Part shown: piece by piece, positions 54,763-64,000 of the stretch
Position numbering within the stretch: position 1 is the stretch's first letter
How the letters are laid out: every line of letters begins with the position of its first letter
NCBI RefSeq assembly: GCF_018687715.1
Contig: NC_056765.1
Span: forward strand, 22,677,394 to 22,741,393
DNA from: Carya illinoinensis
Taxonomy: Eukaryota > Streptophyta > Magnoliopsida > Fagales > Juglandaceae
Direction of reading: 5' to 3'
DNA: 64,000 bases
The notes under the pieces: model-generated
Told to the model about the DNA's origin: nothing
Seen by the model: the letters and a program-made list of their open reading frames with translations, nothing else
The model's database searches: none
Made by a program: the position numbers and the translations under genes

Positions 54763-56640
54763 ACTCAAGAAAAGAAAATAAAATAAAGATGGTTTGGCAG
54801 TGTACAAAATGGTAAGGATTATATAAAGTAAATTTATGAAAAAACCTGATTAGCTGCCGATTTGTGAGACTTACACAGCACACCTAATGTGTACCAACTC
54901 AGCTTAATCCAAGTCAGGATTCAGTTTAACGAGTTCCCATCTGGCCATCTCATCTCTCGTCTTTCTCCTCTCTCTTCCCTCAGAACAGATCCCGTCTACA
55001 AGTTCCTTTGCATTCCCATCTCAGCTCTCCATTCAATGAGTTCCTGTCAATAACATTCCTTCGTGTCTCTTCCCCTCAGAAAAACTATTTCAAATTTGTT
55101 GTATGGAGTTTGTTTTGTACTACCTTTTGCTTGAATCTTGAGTATGTTTTTTGTGCCCTTCAACTATTTGATGGAATTCTGACCTAAAAGGACATTGCGT
55201 GTGTCCAAATTTTGCAGTCTGTGTGTGCCCATCAACTAGTTGTTACACACACTGAAGCCCTCATTTTGAAGTTTCAATATTTTCTTCCCATTTGATTTTG
55301 TTGTTTTTGGAATCATCTCTGTATTATTTCTATAAATTTCAAATATATTCTATGGGATGTGTATCCTATGATGAGATTACCCACTGGATGTGTTTTGGGC
55401 AGAGGATGAGATTGATTTTTCACCATGAGCCCATTTTATTAAACAACTTCTCCTTCCACTGATCACATTGGTCCCAGAAAAATACTTCATTGCTCTTTGA
55501 TATTGAAAGTCCTTCAAAACTGCATGGTCTTTTAACATGAATGGGAGATTGATTTTGTGTTTTTCTTTTTTGGTTAGGTGCACCTTCATGTGCATTGCAA
55601 CAAATCTGCCCAAACTCACGCCTTTTAGATTATTTTCTTAACAGGAACTTCATCATTTACACTCCACCTTAACCCACTCAGTTCAATTCTAGCAATGGAT
55701 GAATTGGCTCCAAGAAACCCGTCTTTTATTTCATTCCTCCAATTGAAGCCCACATACACCATACCACTAGTTTTCCTCAAGCCCAAGAAGTGCCATAGGC
55801 TCCAAAGCTTCCCATATAGCCAAGGTTAAGCTTCTAACTTGAGTTAAGGGCATTAATCAACTTACACGTAATTAGTCATCTCTAAACAATATTTTGAGCT
55901 CAATTTCCTTTTAAATTCTTTCTCACCATTTTGATCTGGACCTTATTACTTTTATTGTTGTTTTACATCATTCTTAGATTGAATTAGAACATTAGTCTTG
56001 ATCCAATACATGTCAACAGAAGCAAAGTGCAATTACAAATTATCTCTCACCAACCAATAATACAATATTTGAGATTCAAAATATTATAAAATCATGCTCA
56101 AATATATCTCACTGTGAATAGATATTAAATTCAATAATATAAATTCAATAAACCATGTGTTTATTGGCTCAAAGTTGGCTAATAGGGGTTTATGATGGAA
56201 AGGGTTAACTTGAAATGCTCAAACGTTGATCCTAAGTTGACATTCATCATATTCAAGTATATCCGCCATCTTACCACAAATCATGTAATAATATGCTCAA
56301 AAGTAGTGCCAATTCAACAGATCAATGAACACTTATTATAATTTACTGTATTTGTAGGCTCTCAATTTTCTCCAAACTCACATGAATTCTTAAGTAAAAT
56401 AGTTCTCTAGCTACATGTGTCAAACCACTATCTTACCACAAAACTTGGATGAGTGCATTAGGCTATGAATGCTTCAGGAAAAATGATTATGGTGGGTTTG
56501 GTGAATTCACAAAGATGGCTATTAATGAGAATGATTACACATGTGAAAATAATGCACGTGTGATGCAAATTAAAAAAGAAATTGACACATGAAAATATGC
56601 CACAGAGTTCCCAACAAGCATTTGAAATACTGAATTTGCA
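54763..56640. other. Non-coding stretch, nothing recognised
   Basis: No open frame with a domain. The pyrimidine-rich part near 54950-55090 and short frames such as the 80-codon one at 55377-55619 (minus) show no recognisable motif. Confidence 0.5.
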
Positions 56641-56916
56641 CCACCACCCCCCAACTTAAATGAAACATTATTGTTCTTAATGTTTAAGAATCAAAATTGA
56701 ATGGGAAGTAACTGAAAATAGTAGAATATAGCTGATGTGTAATATGGGTAGCTTGCTAAGCACTAAAGATAGTAACCTGAAATGACAAAATAAAACTAAC
56801 TTACAAACAAAGACAAATAAAATAACAGCAAACAAAAAGGAAAAGAAACAAAATAATAGAAAATAAAAATAAAACAAAACAGAACAAATAAAGAAAAACA
56901 TACCTAAGTAGTGTGG

Positions 56917-57385
56917 TCAAGGTTGATAGGCTGAATCCACAAGTGGAATGTCTTCCACTTCTGGAACTTGCCTATCAATTAATATTTTAAGGCGTTGACC
57001 ATTTATTTTAAAGATCCGACCATCCTCAAGATCTTCTATTTCTACCACCTCATTTGCAAAAGCATTCTTCACTACAAAAGGGCCAATTCACCTAGACTAA
57101 AGTTTTCATGTGTGCTTATGGAGTCTAGAATCATATAAGAACACTCGATCATTAAACTTAAACATTTTTCTCAAAATATTTTTTATTATGAAATTCTTTC
57201 ATTTTAGCCTTATAGATTCTAGAGTTCTTATAAGTATCATTTCTTAACTCTTCTAACTCGGTCAACTGAAATTTTCTAAACTTACCTGCTTCTCTCATGT
57301 TAAAATTGAAATGCTTGATGGCTCGATAAATGTTCATCATGCAACGTTGAAAAGTAACAGGTGCATTACACAATCCAAATGACAT
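56917..57385 (-). pseudogene. Fused RT / integrase C-terminus of relic
   Basis: The frame from 57385 reads MSFGLCNAPVTFQRCMMNIY (RT) and then at once RAIKHFNFNMREAGKFRKFQ, which aligns with integrase C-terminal sequence of the element at 2874-20253 ([18 protein letters not shown], near 15930). The matching DNA distance there is about 1.8 kb, so that much has been deleted at about 57330. Further on, with shifts and stops, GPFVVKNAF and GRIFKINGQRLK mark the end of integrase, finishing at a TGA at 56917-56919. Confidence 0.8.
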
Positions 57386-57549
57386 TCTATGAAAAGCACA
57401 AGTACCAAAAGAACAAGTGAAAGTAGCTTTATCCTGGTCTTCTAATGCAATTTCAATTTAATAATAACTAGAATAACCATCTAAGAAACAATAAAAACGA
57501 TGACCAGTCATACGCTCAAGAATTTGATCAATAAAAGGAAGAGGAAAAT
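57333..57549 (-). pseudogene. RT middle part of relic
   Basis: On the minus strand: FPLPFIDQILERMTGHRFYC, FLDGYSSYY followed by a stop, then EDQDKATFTCSFG. It directly continues the piece ending at 58369 once the LTR insertion at 57550-58368 is removed. The catalytic YMDD region is in the deleted part. Confidence 0.78.
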
Positions 57550-58368
57550 TTATGTGAACCCCAATTGACTCGCTTTGAGACCCAACACCAATATTGGAAA
57601 AACAAATACAAGAAAGCCAATATCATGTATATTGGATGGAGGAATCTAGTCCTATTGAGATCCTGTTTCAAGAACCTAGATTATATAAAAATCTAGACCC
57701 GTTGAAGAACCCATCTCGAGAACCTGGATTACAAGGAGGAACGCCACAAAGGTTATGATTTATTTTTGATAAGTTCAAACGTTCAATCAAGAACAAAAGG
57801 AAAAAAACTCAACTCACAATGAATAAAATTCATCAATTTTCATATATTATCTAAACATCTCAAATAAGGCTACAAGTGGTTTAAATAACAATCCCCCAAA
57901 ATCCTAAGTGAGCTGCGGTACTGTAGCACGAACAGTGCCGCACTATAGTAACTTCTAAAACCCTAGTTCACATAAAATTATAACTTTCCAAATAAGCCCT
58001 TCGCTAAAATATAAGATCTTTCCAAAAATCCTAGTTCATTAAAAATAAGACATATGTGTGGACTGATATCCTCAAGCCCACTTATTTTAAACTAATAAAA
58101 TAAGCTCTTTTAATGAAATAAATAAGTCCAAGGTCTTCAATAACAATAGGTCCAAGCCGTGTCTTCCGTAACGTATCACATGGATGAAAACTGAATCTCC
58201 TCCTCTCAAGCCCATCTTGAATGTTGGGCTCTTGCTAAACGCATCTCAAGTGGTTTGCAGCCCCATCCATGCATAACTTCCTTAATCTTTCTAGCTCTTG
58301 ATCTTGTAATTGCCTCATCTGAAACTTACAAAGGATCTTTACAACTTGGTCCACCTTGGGGCGCATCA
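57550..58368 (-). mobile_element. Solo LTR of family X, copy 2
   Basis: Bounded by AAAAT on both sides (57545-57549 and 58369-58373), with three extra bases TTA before the TG at 57553. In sense orientation it starts TGATGCGCCCCAAGG and ends GGGGTTCACA. It matches 59-672. A near-palindrome with GCGGTACTGT and ACAGTGCCGC lies at about 57915-57944. It interrupts RT of the Athila-like relic in the codons for Asp-His-Phe. Confidence 0.7.
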
Positions 58369-58373
58369 AAAAT

Positions 58374-58783
58374 GGTCTTTCTGGGTGGCAGCATTCAATT
58401 TTCTGTAATCAATACACATCCGCTACACAGCCACAAGTTTTGTAGGGACTAACTCTCCCAGGTCATTTTCACAACAATAATACCTGACTTTTTGGGAACA
58501 ACCTGCGTAGGACTTATCCATTTACTATCAGCAATAGGATATATGAATCCAGCATCTAAAAGTTTCAACACTTCATTTTTCACCACTTCTTTCATAGTAG
58601 GATTAAGCCTACATTGGGGGTCTATACGAGGAATAGTTCCTTCTTCCAAATTAATTTTATAAGAATAGACTAGGGGACTAACACCTTTTATATCAGCAAT
58701 GCTCCAACCTAAGGCTGACTTATGCTCACTTAGGGTCTGAATTAATTTCTTACCTTGAGATTCAGACAATTCAAATGAGATAA
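58374..58783 (-). pseudogene. RT N-terminal part of relic
   Basis: A 106-codon frame (58449-58769) carries SALGWSIADIKGVSP, RLNPTMKEVVKNEVLKLL, YPIADSKWISPTQVVPKKSG, the start of Athila-type RT. With shifts it continues through RMCIDYRKLNAATQKDHF to the LTR insertion at 58368. Upstream it joins the piece at 63448-63508 across the 4.66-kb insertion. Confidence 0.83.
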
Positions 58784-59169
58784 TGTAATATCCACTCCTT
58801 CTCTCTTCTTCTTCTTTATGAACCTTGATCCACGTGTCAAAATTTGGTGTATGTGCTAAACCTTGTTCTACGTATCGAGAGTCAGTCTATCTGACGAGCC
58901 TCGATCTACATGTTGAATCTTATCTTACATGTTGTATCTCGATGGCGTGTTCTGAAAGTTATCCTGCGGATTTCAAAGTAAGATAGATATTTTAAAGTTT
59001 AAGGATATGTTAAATATCATGGAAATATCTATAGGAGATATTTCCAGTGTTATTAGATATGCTTGCTTTTAAAGTAGCACAATTATAATATTTTAGTGGG
59101 CTCTGAAAATATTATAATTGTGAATAATTATTTAGATTAAATATTTTAGTTGTTTTAAGATATTAAGAT

Positions 59170-59790
59170 GTTTGACTTTACGTTGAAAACTCTTATTTAA
59201 TTTAAGTAGTTTTATTACTCTTTGAGTAATTAACGATACTTTATCATTTTATATAATGATGAAGAAATATTATTTTATAAACTTTAGTTTATAAAATAAT
59301 ATTCTATCTTAATTCCTCTCAGTGTTCTATTTGAGTATTTTAGTAATTTAAATGATTTTATGCACTTTGATTAATTAATGATACTTTATCATTTTATATA
59401 ATGATGAAGAAAATATTATTTTATAAACCTTAGTTTATAAAATAATATTCTATCTTAATTTCCCTTAGTGTTGTATTTAAGTGTTTTATTAATTTAAATG
59501 GTTTTACCCTCTCTGAGTGATTTAACGATACTTTATCATTTTATATAATAATGAAGAAATATTATTTTATAAACCTTAGTTTGTAAAATAATATTCTATT
59601 TTAATTCCTCTCAGTGTTGTATTTAAGTGTTTTATTAATTTAAATGATTTTATCATCTCTGATTAATTAACGGTACTTTATTATTTTAAATAATGAGTAA
59701 GAAATATTATTTTATAAACTTCAGTTTATAAAATAATATTCTACCTTAATTCCTCTTAGTGTTTTATTAAAGTGTTTTATTTAAAATAAA
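59170..59790. repeat. Four tandem units with conserved hairpin
   Basis: Units of about 137-155 bp; the shared GATACTTTATCATTTTATAT segment starts at 59235, 59390, 59527 and (variant) 59672. Each contains arms AATATTATTTTATAAAC and GTTTATAAAATAATATT around a 4-nt loop. Confidence 0.85.
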
Positions 59791-59869
59791 ACAGTTACGC
59801 ATTTTCAAATCGGTGTTTTAACTCATCGATGGATCGTTTGAGGATCCCGAAGTGTAGGATTGAAGATAA

Positions 59870-60730
59870 ATACCAAGGCCCCTACCCTTTTCCTTTCACT
59901 TTTTCCTTTTTCCTTTTTCTTCTTTCTCTTTCCTCTCCTTCTCTTCATGCCTGACGTGAACTGCCTTCCTTCATGTCCGTTCAATTGAAGCTCCAGCCGG
60001 CGCCACCTTCGGCCGCCGTGCCTCACCTTCTATACCGACATGATCTCCTCCCTCCGACGAACACTACCTCACCGATGGTGAGCTACACCGGCCACCGAGT
60101 CTCTCTCTTTCTCCCTCCAAAGAAATGGGTCTTAATGCTTTTTCCTCCTCTTTGGACCACCATACACAGCCGAAACGACCACTAAGCACCACCATTGGAA
60201 CCACCATGTCAAGGGCTTCCTCCCCATGTCCTTCTTTATCCCTAACTCTCCCTCTTTCTCCGATGGGTCTCCACACACACATTCGGTTGCACCACCATGC
60301 GCCACCATACACGGCCACCCATGGTGTTTCACCACCACCACCTTGTTCCTCTCATCACCATGAACTTTCCCAAGAAATTCCATGGCCAATGGAGCTATGT
60401 AGAGCTCTCACTCTCCAAGGCTAAAAATGGCTTCAAATGGCCGATCCGCCGCCGTGAGCTGCCGTATGGCCACCACCTCGCCACCACAGCTCCATCACAT
60501 GTTCATCTACCTTTCCCTAGCTTGCCATGAAGTTCTATGGCTTTCATCCACCTCAAGCAAACACCCACCATTCGGATTTACTGTTCACGGCATGACGCCG
60601 CCGTGCTCCGCCACCTTTGACCACCACGAGGCCACTGTGAGCCTTCCAAGGCCACGCCTAGCTATTCTCAAGCCCAAACTACCACTTTACGTGGTGGACA
60701 GCCACTGTACGCGGTGTTACCGCTAAGTAC
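59870..60730. other. Pyrimidine-rich and CCACCA-rich LTR segment, no gene
   Basis: A pyrimidine tract (59878-59945) leads into GC-richer sequence with many CCACC words. Overlapping open frames of 60-100 codons on both strands are rich in His, Pro and Ser and show no domain. It resembles the corresponding GC-rich part of the other LTRs in general style only. Confidence 0.5.
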
Positions 60731-60984
60731 GTTTCTCCGACGCATGATCGTGACGAGCAGCGAGCAACGCACGGGTTATCCCGTCAATGGTATACCCTTT
60801 ATCCCTAGTTATTTACGTTTAAAGTAGTTAGTTGGTTGGTTTGTGGATTGTGTAGTTAGTATTTGTGGAGTTCGCTGTGTAGTTGTGAAGTGAAGTGTAG
60901 TTGTGAAGTGTTGGGCTTGATTGTGTAGTATTGTGGACTGTTGTGAGGTATGGGCGTGAGATGGATGCCGTAGTTGTGATACAG

Positions 60985-61272
60985 CGTGTAGTGTGAAGAG
61001 AGTACGCATGGAACGTACTTTGTGTATTGCAGTGACGCGTTGTGTGACGTGCGCTGTAATGATGTGTGGCGTAGAAGGAAGGGAGTACACGTGGAGTGTA
61101 CTCTGTGTTGTATAGCGATGCACCGTGTGATGTGCATCGTGATGATGAGTGTTGTAGCGAAGAGAGTATGCATGGCGCGTACTCCATGTCTCGTAGCGAT
61201 GCACCGTGAGACGTGTATTGTAGCGATGTGTGTTGTAGTGTGGATGGAAGAGAATTCGCGTGAGTGTACTCT
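60985..61272. repeat. Four tandem units of about 84 bp
   Basis: Starts near 60998, 61081, 61162 and 61250, each with GAGAGTAyGCATGG-like sequence, then GTACTCTGTG and AGCGATGCACCGTG-like words. They create overlapping open frames on both strands that are not genes. Confidence 0.75.
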
Positions 61273-61363
61273 GTACTAGGTCATGATACACCAGATGGCA
61301 TGTCACGAAGGGTTGGATGGCGTAGCAGCGAAGTGTGGAGCATATGGTGTAGTGTTGAGAAAC

Positions 61364-62035
61364 TGTATAATAGTGTCCCGAAGCAATGGTGATGTGGCTA
61401 TAGTCCAAGGTAACGGGTATTGCCTTGAGGCTAACTTATGGCTGAAGGTTTGTGTGAAGCGGTGGAAAAGTATCAGAGCGTGCAGCGGAAGCATGATGGG
61501 CATCGTTCTATTATTCAGGAATGTGCCCTAAGCTGCATAATGTGACAGAGGAGCATTTCTGGATGCAGTCCTTTTGTCAAGTGGCGGGAACTGTGTGACA
61601 GTGTCCCGAAGCAGTGGTGATATGGCTTATAGTCCGGGGTGATGGGTGTCACCTTGTGGTTGACTATGGTTAAGAGTATATGGAACTGGTGAAAAGGTAT
61701 CAGAGAGTGCAGCAAAAGCACGATGGGCCCCATATTGTAACTCAAGAATCTGTCTTGAGCTGCATAATGTGACAGAGGCACATTTGTGGATGAAGTCCTC
61801 TTGTCAAATGGCGGGAACTGTGTAACAGTGTCTCGAAGTAGAAGTGATGTGGCCTGTAGTCCAAGGTAACAGGTATTGCCTTGAGACTAACTTGTGACTG
61901 AGAGTATAAGGAAGCGATGGAGAAGTATCAGAGCATGCAGTGGAAGCATGATGGGTATGGTGACGTGACTCGAGCTTAGTCTTGAGCTGCGTGACGTAAC
62001 AGAGGTGCAATTGTGGATGCAATCCTCTCTTATTA
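61364..62035. repeat. Three tandem units of about 228 bp
   Basis: AGTGTCCCGAAG occurs at 61372 and 61600, with the variant AGTGTCTCGAAG at 61827. Each unit continues with TATAGTCC, GGTATCAGAG or AGTATCAGAG, GCATGATGGG and GAGCTGCATAATGTGACAGA. Confidence 0.85.
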
Positions 62036-62051
62036 AGTGTTGGGATGAACT

Positions 62052-62058
62052 TATAAAG
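62052..62058 (+). promoter_or_regulatory. TATA-like box in giant LTR
   Basis: TATAAAG in GAACTTATAAAGAGCCGG, just after the 228-bp repeats. Confidence 0.35.
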
Positions 62059-62099
62059 AGCCGGAAAGTATGAAGAGTCCTATCGACCGGGTCTTAACA

Positions 62100-63442
62100 A
62101 GTTGGTATTGGAGTTTGGAGCTTGTTTATACAAACAGGCGTTTATTGGAATTATAAGTTGCTCTTAGGTGATAATAAGGGGGATGAGATACATATAGAAA
62201 TGGAAAAGAAGACGAAAGTTTTTTTGTGTAAAAAGGAAAATGAAACGTAAGTTTTCAAGTATAAATACGTAGCAGCCTTCCTTGGCAGTCCCTTTTTATG
62301 CACCCAAAATATGTACGTGTATGCATATGAATGGATGCTATAAGTGGTACGTATTGTATGTATGTTTATGAAAGGAAATGAAATGAAGCTTTAAAAGACA
62401 TTAGAACTGTTAAGGACTGTAATGATTGTTAAAGAAAGAAAATCATTTTTTCATTTTAAAAAAACTTCTCTTAAAGCAACTTTTATGAAAAATAAAGAAA
62501 ACTATGCTTTAAACGACACGAATAAAAGTAAATGATTGTAAAGAAATAAACGGATTGAATGTATGATGTATGAAAATACGTAAGGGCCACATGGACTGGA
62601 CTGGAAATGATATCAAAGAAATGGGCAGATTGCAATGCCGGGTAAGTAGTACTGGTAGTACACCTAGTGCTGCACCTTGACTGAATGGATTCATAACCCG
62701 CGGCCACGGGCGGAATCAGGTTCAAAAGACCGCTAACCCCAGCGCACGGGGCGTAACAGTGTGCAATGGCCAATGAAAGTGATATGAATGAATGAATGCA
62801 TGTTAAGAATAGATGCATGTATGTATGTATGAAAGGACTGAATGCATGAATGTACGTAAGTAAGAAAAGATGGTTTAATGAACGTATGTATGCATGAATG
62901 TACAAAGAACTATAAATGCATAAAAAGATTCTTTAAGAGATGAAAGCAGCAATGCGTGGGAAGCTGTTTTAAAGAAGAAATCATGTTTTAAATAAAAACC
63001 CCACCTCGAAACCTTTTCAAATGAAGAGAAAGACATATGCATGCTATGTAAAATATGCATGTATGGAATGATGACTGCATGACTGGAAAGCTATATTATT
63101 ATATTTTGACTGTATGAAGTAATGCTTATGAGTCATCGACTCATTTTAGTTTTTATGTGTGGTCTCCCAGGCACAATATGAGCATGACAGGTCAGGACAG
63201 GCACAGCCCAAGGGGAGGAGCACGAAGGCCTAGGCAAGATGTTTCATATTAAAAGCTTTAATTATGAAATGTAATGTTTTTCGCTGAAAGCTTTAATTAA
63301 GAAAAATGAAATTTTATTTATGACATAGAGTCTTTTGTATCTTGGTATGAATGGAAAAGAAATTTAAAAGGAATCGTAATTCCTGTCGATTTTTATAAAA
63401 AATCGATATGACAAAGGACCCACCACAAGGACGGGCGTTACA
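62100..63442 (+). other. Distal part of giant LTR, no gene
   Basis: Non-coding. Contains ATGTATGTATGAATG-like words (62810-62890) that make a spurious 140-codon minus frame, and a GC-rich island at 62690-62760. Confidence 0.5.
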
Positions 63443-63447
63443 GATAA

Positions 63448-63508
63448 TAACTGAAAAAGTATCACCTAGACCAAGGAAAACATGTTTTAAACCCTTATAT
63501 AGACCCAC
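63448..63508 (-). pseudogene. Pre-RT fragment of Athila-like relic
   Basis: On the minus strand GLKHVFLGLGDTFSVII, which corresponds to ELKYAFLGPQSTFPVVIS in the element at 2874-20253. It is followed across the GATAA duplication by SFELSESQG at 58783, in frame. Confidence 0.75.
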
Positions 63509-64000
63509 TCATTTCGTATTATATTGTTGTTAGGTGGTCTAGGACAAAGAGAGCAAGTTCCATTAACCATGAGAGCATCAAATTCCTATTGTATTGCAAC
63601 TTGCCAACGAGAATCAGTGGCTGGAATATAGTTTGAAATCAGGGAATGTTCGAGGTTTGAGAGAACCCATTTGAGATCTGGTTACCATAGGATGAGTGGT
63701 GGTGAAGATACTTGGCACAGAACTTCGTCGCCATCATAAACACCAAAGAATGAAGTGGATGAATCAAGATCAGGATATGTAGCGTGTAATCAAAGTTCGG
63801 CCAACGACCACGGCCACGGCGAGAGAGAGACGGCAGCAAAATTTCATGGAGGGAGGCTAGGGTTTCTTGTCCCTAACCATTAAGAAGTAGTTTGGGTGGG
63901 CATGGCTGAGAGCCATCAACAATGCCCAAGAGATCACTGCTATAGCATAGGAAGGAATTGAGACAACCACATAAGATAGTTGGTACCCTCTAGTTTCACA
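63509..64000. other. Right edge, nothing recognised
   Basis: No domain or repeat recognised. The 66-codon minus frame at 63639-63839 has no recognisable motif. Confidence 0.5.

Larger units (their letters stand above)
58784..63442 (+). mobile_element. 4.66-kb LTR-like unit, probably a giant solo LTR
   Basis: It starts TGTAATATCC and ends GGGCGTTACA, with a perfect 5-bp duplication GATAA (58779-58783 and 63443-63447). The relic reading frame resumes exactly across it, confirming both borders. It has no coding domain. The 3' end resembles GGGCGTCACA of the Tekay-like LTR, so a distant chromovirus LTR in plus orientation is the best guess. TATAAAG at 62052-62058 may be its TATA box. A sequence TTGGTATTGGAG at 62102 looks like a degenerate iMet PBS but no second LTR supports that reading. 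Confidence 0.72.
56641..63508 (-). mobile_element. Athila-like relic, deleted and twice interrupted
   Basis: Minus-strand pieces of one gypsy pol are found in order: 63448-63508, 58374-58783, 57333-57549, then 56917-57332. A TTAAGTTGGGGGGTGGTGG tract at 56642-56660 (minus strand) resembles the PPT-like tract of the Athila-type element at 16557. RT is joined directly to the integrase C-terminus, so the end of RT, RNase H and most of integrase are deleted. Two LTR insertions (57550-58368 and 58784-63442) split RT. No LTRs of its own were identified. Confidence 0.75.

Noticed and set aside
55377..55619. 80-codon minus-strand frame
   Set aside because: No recognised motif, no supporting repeat or gene context.
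57158..57385. A novel fused RT-integrase gene
   Set aside because: The fusion is best explained by a deletion in a relic with stops and shifts on both sides.
60809..61408. 199-codon His/Thr-rich minus-strand frame
   Set aside because: Produced by the 84-bp tandem repeats; other frames on both strands are also open and there is no domain.
62100..62113. Possible tRNA-iMet PBS (TTGGTATTGGAG), which would make 58784-62099 an LTR
   Set aside because: It matches only in part, no second LTR with the same ends is present, and the GATAA duplication places the element end at 63442.
62483..62905. 140-codon minus-strand frame with Tyr/His/Ile repeats
   Set aside because: Comes from ATGTATG and GAATGAATG-like words; no recognisable domain.
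1..64000. CRISPR arrays, operons, rRNA or tRNA genes
   Set aside because: The window is plant nuclear transposon DNA. The tandem repeats lack regular spacers, and the tRNA-like matches are PBS sites of 12-18 bases.

Overview
This window is nuclear DNA of a flowering plant, probably a woody eudicot. The evidence is plant-type Ty3/gypsy, L1, hAT and CACTA elements, an AT-rich background, and PBS sites matching plant tRNA-Asp and tRNA-iMet. A weak MITE-like resemblance at 2160-2650 hints at Fagales, at low confidence. I see no host protein gene, rRNA or tRNA gene. By my boundaries more than 50 kb of the 64 kb is transposable element, much of it nested two or three deep. Most boundaries rest on target-site duplications (TSDs) that I matched by eye.

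Layout. 59-672: an LTR of a small family ('X'). 2874-20253: an Athila-type gypsy element (TSD GTTAG, LTRs of about 2.67 kb, tRNA-Asp PBS). Its reverse transcriptase gene is split by a 5.2-kb hAT transposon at 8555-13752 (TSD CCATCTCG) that carries a nearly complete transposase. 20953-30128: a minus-strand Tekay-like chromovirus (gag, PR, RT, RH, IN, chromodomain-like tail; tRNA-iMet PBS). A 100-bp GT...AG intron-like sequence separates its gag from pol. 30500-35897: a 5'-truncated L1-type LINE with a 16-bp TSD and an unbroken 1379-codon ORF2. 37298-37452: a fold-back MITE. 38210-38460: a LINE fragment. 38471-39720: one CACTA terminus with tandem subterminal repeats.

40935-49411: a non-autonomous hAT element (TSD GCCTCTGC). 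It contains a 7.8-kb non-coding LTR element (41218-49054, TSD TATTG) whose LTRs, PBS and PPT are those of the Tekay-like element, so it looks like that element's non-autonomous partner. 49663-54754: a second non-autonomous hAT element with an AT-rich repeat core, broken by two solo LTRs. One (50629-52798, TSD GTTAT) is of the Tekay-like family; the other (53383-54727) is unrelated. 56641-63508: a decayed minus-strand Athila-like relic with an internal deletion, interrupted by a solo LTR of family X (57550-58368) and by a 4.66-kb LTR-like unit (58784-63442, TSD GATAA) that carries three different tandem-repeat blocks.

How the parts relate. The Tekay-like element could have supplied proteins in trans to the non-coding element at 41218-49054. 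Five LTRs of this family in the window share a core of about 140 bp with a conserved 5' splice-site-like sequence. Intron retention or splicing at 26488-26587 would switch the product between Gag alone and Gag-Pol. The present copies carry stops, frameshifts and lost catalytic residues, so they are probably not autonomous now. Coordinates of termini come from reading TG...CA ends, TIRs and TSDs; family names come from domain order and motifs, not from a database search.
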